A stretch of DNA of 19,625 nt from Lenzites betulinus (taxonomy: Eukaryota; Basidiomycota; Agaricomycetes; Polyporales; Polyporaceae), in the NCBI GenBank assembly GCA_022264855.1, contig JABYQU010000101.1, forward strand, positions 1 to 19,625, in the 5' to 3' direction. Position numbers and translations under genes: made by a program. Shown here one piece after another: positions 17,784 through 19,625 of the stretch (positions are counted from its first letter, which is position 1; every line of letters begins with the position of its first letter). The notes beneath the pieces are model-generated. The model had not been told where the DNA came from and ran no database searches. It was given only the letters and a program-made list of their open reading frames with translations.

Positions 17784-18522
17784 TGCACTCAACCGACCGG
17801 TAAGGACGGATGAAAGAGACGGTCGAGAGCCCAGGTGGTCGAGACCGGGCTGCGAAGACGTCTCGCGGAGCGCGAGGAGATGCAAGGTTCGCGTCGGGTG
17901 CCCTTACGGCGGCGCAGTACGCAGAGAAGCGCGGAGGGAGGGGAGGGGTAACGGTAAGGCGGGAGGTGTGCAACGACTCAGCTGAGCTGGCGTTTCCGCA
18001 GTACGCAGGAGGGTCGCTTCGTAGCCGGTGTCGGCGTCGCAGAAAGCTCGTAACGCAATCGCAACGCTAAACGCTAAATCGCAGGGGTTCGCAGTTCGCA
18101 GAGTTCGCAGGGTTCGCAGTTCGCAGTTCGCTGTTCGCAGGGTCGTCGCTGGGTTCCTCGAGGGAAAGTGAGATTCTGAGCCAAGGGGGGTCTGATTGTC
18201 ACGGCCCGAGGGCGTAGGTATTTACAGGGAGAGTCCGCACGTCCGATGTCATCAGAAAGTCTCTACGGAAGGCCCATCGCGAAGGGGATCGAGGCCACGA
18301 TGCGCCGGACGCTAACGCGTAACGCGGAACGCGGAACGTACCATCGCGCTCCGTACGGACCGGCGCCACGGAACGCAAGCCCTCGCGCGCGGATCGGCCC
18401 ATGCCCTCGCGATACCGCGCGATAAGCCGTCCGCATACGGGCAAGGCCCCCTGCGCTGCGATGAGTCCTCCGCACCACGAAGCCCTCGGACTCGCGGAAA
18501 CCGCGAAAAGAGTAGGTCGCGG
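17781..18522 (-). repeat. LTR-like repeat (right copy, minus orientation), solo or truncated
   Basis: This is the inverted copy of 2278-3020, about 98% identical. Most differences are transitions (about 12 of 14 substitutions by eye). Its 3' LTR end (TGATGCAC on the plus strand) faces the transposon, but the adjacent DNA does not match the sequence following the left copy (no TTCTGGTGACC). It is therefore bordered by other DNA rather than by its own internal region. No gag or pol sequence is attached, so a solo LTR or a fragment is likely. The homology stops about 20 bp before the promoter module of the next gene. Confidence 0.75.
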
Positions 18523-18540
18523 GCGTTGGCTCGGCACGGG

Positions 18541-18623
18541 GCGTATCACCTCCCCCCCACTGAGATCTCGACCGTCCCCGGTCGACTTCGCCGCGGTCCG
18601 CGATCCTTGCCGGCGATATAAAG
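18541..18623 (+). promoter_or_regulatory. Core promoter of the right paralogue: C-tract module and TATA box
   Basis: GCGTATCACCTCCCCCCCAC (18541-18560), followed by matches in ATCT, GACCG and CGGTC, lies about 53 bp upstream of TATAAAG (18617-18623). The start codon follows 55 bp after the TATA box. Order and spacing match the left paralogue (1334-1414). The LTR copy ends just upstream, so the gene keeps only this short proximal promoter. Confidence 0.65.
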
Positions 18624-18671
18624 TCTCCGCGGGTAGTCCTTGCCTGTGGCCCCATCCTGACCTCGTACACC

Positions 18672-19359
18672 ATGCTCCACTACCTTGCCGACGTCGAGCT
18701 CGCCTTGAACGCGCTTCGCGCGGAAACCCGCCGTTTGGCAATTCGCCAGCTCGAAGGGCAAGCCGCAACCTTGAAGTGATGAAGGAGAGCGGGGCCTATA
18801 ACCTCCAGGATTGGCGCGACGCGCTCAAGGAGACGGTCTTCGCCGCGGTGAGTACCCTCGTAGAGTCGCCAGAGGCTGTCCTGACGGATCGTGGCTGAAG
18901 GAGGCCTGTGTCATCGTCGCCAAAGGCGACGAGCTCCTTCCGCCGCTCATCCGCCGTGTCGCCCGCCTCCTGGATTCCGAGGACGCGGACCCGACCCTAC
19001 TCCCGTACTTCCACCGCCGCCTGTTCGCGATGAAACGCGAACACGAGGAACGCCTGGTGCAGGCCGCACAGTACCGCCTCGATGTCCTTCGTGCGCGCGC
19101 GGAGGCCACCCGTTACGTGCTGACGCGCGCCGGGCCGACCCAAGTACTGCTCCTCTCGCAATTGGAAGAGGCTTCCGCGGGCGTCGATCGTCTTGTTCGC
19201 GACTCCCGACGCGAGCTCGCCGCCTTGAACGCCGCGGTCGCGGCCGATATGGATCTGCAGTCCCTCCCGATCAGCCTTGTCGCGCCCCCCGATGAGCATA
19301 CATGGTACGGGATGCCCGACCTCGCCATCTATGACGACGCGATGGCCGAGGACGAATGA
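18672..19359 (+). pseudogene. Paralogue of the 642-1293 gene, frameshifted in exon 1
   Basis: Function is unknown. Exon 1 begins MLHYLADVELALNALRAE at 18672 but meets TGA at 18777; the homologous reading continues in another frame (MKESGAYNLQDW from 18779) to the donor GTGAGT at 18848. The 53-bp intron ends at 18900. Exon 2 (18901-19359) starts EACVIV and encodes 152 aa. If the frame change is ignored, exon 1 would be 58 residues, against 59 in the left paralogue, and exon 2 has Ala-Met at the same positions 43-44. The protein is Ala/Leu/Arg-rich, helical and possibly coiled-coil, with an acidic C-terminus. A sequencing error, a real disabling frameshift, or reinitiation at 18779 (stop and start overlap as TGATG) would each explain it. 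Confidence 0.65.
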
Positions 19360-19572
19360 GACTGCAGGAAAGGGGAGCGTCGCTAGAAGTCGGCGCGACA
19401 GATGAGGCGGCGAAGGGAGGGTAGTCGGCCTGGTAGATAGATCCCCTGTACACCTCGAACACCTTTTATCGACCGATCGCAGGCCTGATTGGACGCGCGC
19501 CCGAGGGGCTATAAGAGAGAGATGGCGACGATTGAGGAGGGACCGACACCCGCTGCCTTTCGCCCGCGAAAC
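19360..19572 (+). promoter_or_regulatory. Intergenic gap with a TATA box for the next gene
   Basis: A TATAAG box at 19510-19515 stands 58 bp before the ATG at 19573, the same layout as the two paralogues. TGATTGG (inverted CCAAT) lies at about 19482. The C-tract module of the other two promoters is not clearly present. Confidence 0.45.
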
Positions 19573-19625
19573 ATGTCCGCTCACACTCTCCCCTCCGTGG
19601 AACGCGAAATCGGCGCCTTATGCTA
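19573..19625 (+). CDS. 5' end of a probable third paralogue (partial)
   Basis: Only 17 codons are in the window: MSAHTLPSVEREIGALC. They resemble the starts of the other two family members in spacing of hydrophobic and charged residues (L, V-E, AL near residues 6, 9-10 and 15-16) and follow a TATA box at a similar distance. An in-frame ATG at 19522 exists but is only about 12 bp past the TATA box. The assignment rests on a short stretch and on position in tandem with the upstream paralogue. Confidence 0.4.
   Translation, partial: MSAHTLPSVEREIGALC

Noticed and set aside
17437..17973. Minus-strand open frame of 178 codons across the right LTR edge
   Set aside because: It crosses the LTR boundary and the RS-rich frame on the other strand. 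The Gly/Ala/Arg-rich product looks like a shadow of the RS codons.

Overview
The window looks like nuclear DNA of a mushroom-forming basidiomycete (Agaricomycetes). The evidence is the many short spliceosomal introns (mostly 46-61 bp, with GT..AG ends), a KDZ-type transposase, a fungal TET/JBP-like dioxygenase, and a Gypsy-type Gag fragment. There are no rRNA, tRNA or CRISPR signals. I rebuilt all gene models by hand from splice sites and frame continuity.

Layout. (1) 1-2277: GC-rich host-like DNA crowded with GCGCGC words, carrying one two-exon gene of unknown function on the minus strand (642-1293) with a TATA box. (2) 2278-3020: an LTR-like repeat, followed by a Gypsy gag reading frame (about 3045-4801) with a CCHC zinc knuckle. 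It is cut off just after the knuckle. (3) 4802-17457: a 12.66-kb DNA transposon bounded by 333-bp terminal inverted repeats that differ at about two positions. (4) 17458-17780: a proline- and Arg/Ser-rich coding remnant. (5) 17781-18522: a second copy of the LTR, inverted relative to the first and about 98% identical. (6) 18541-19625: a paralogue of the first gene on the plus strand (frameshifted in exon 1), then the first codons of a probable third member at the right edge.

The central find is the transposon. It carries five apparently complete spliced genes: a 1090-aa CxC2/KDZ transposase (minus), a 512-aa TET/JBP-like 2-oxoglutarate/Fe(II) dioxygenase (plus), a 177-aa protein of unknown function (plus), a 353-aa protein with two RNase H1-N/viroplasmin-like domains (minus), and a 962-aa protein of a fungal type I recognise but cannot name (plus). 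All exon chains close in frame. The link between KDZ elements and TET/JBP genes is established in fungi. The full cargo set, the shared promoter repeats and the mirrored setting are what deserve attention here.

Working together (inference): the transposase would act on the TIRs, whose subterminal hairpin and ACGAACC repeats could be its binding sites. The dioxygenase could oxidise 5-methylcytosine on the element and counter silencing. The RNase H1-N-like protein could bind RNA/DNA hybrids or dsRNA. CTGAGCG-type short repeats lie in all three promoter-containing gaps of the element, suggesting common control. The outer flanks are also mirrored: unknown gene, LTR, insert, inverted LTR, paralogue.
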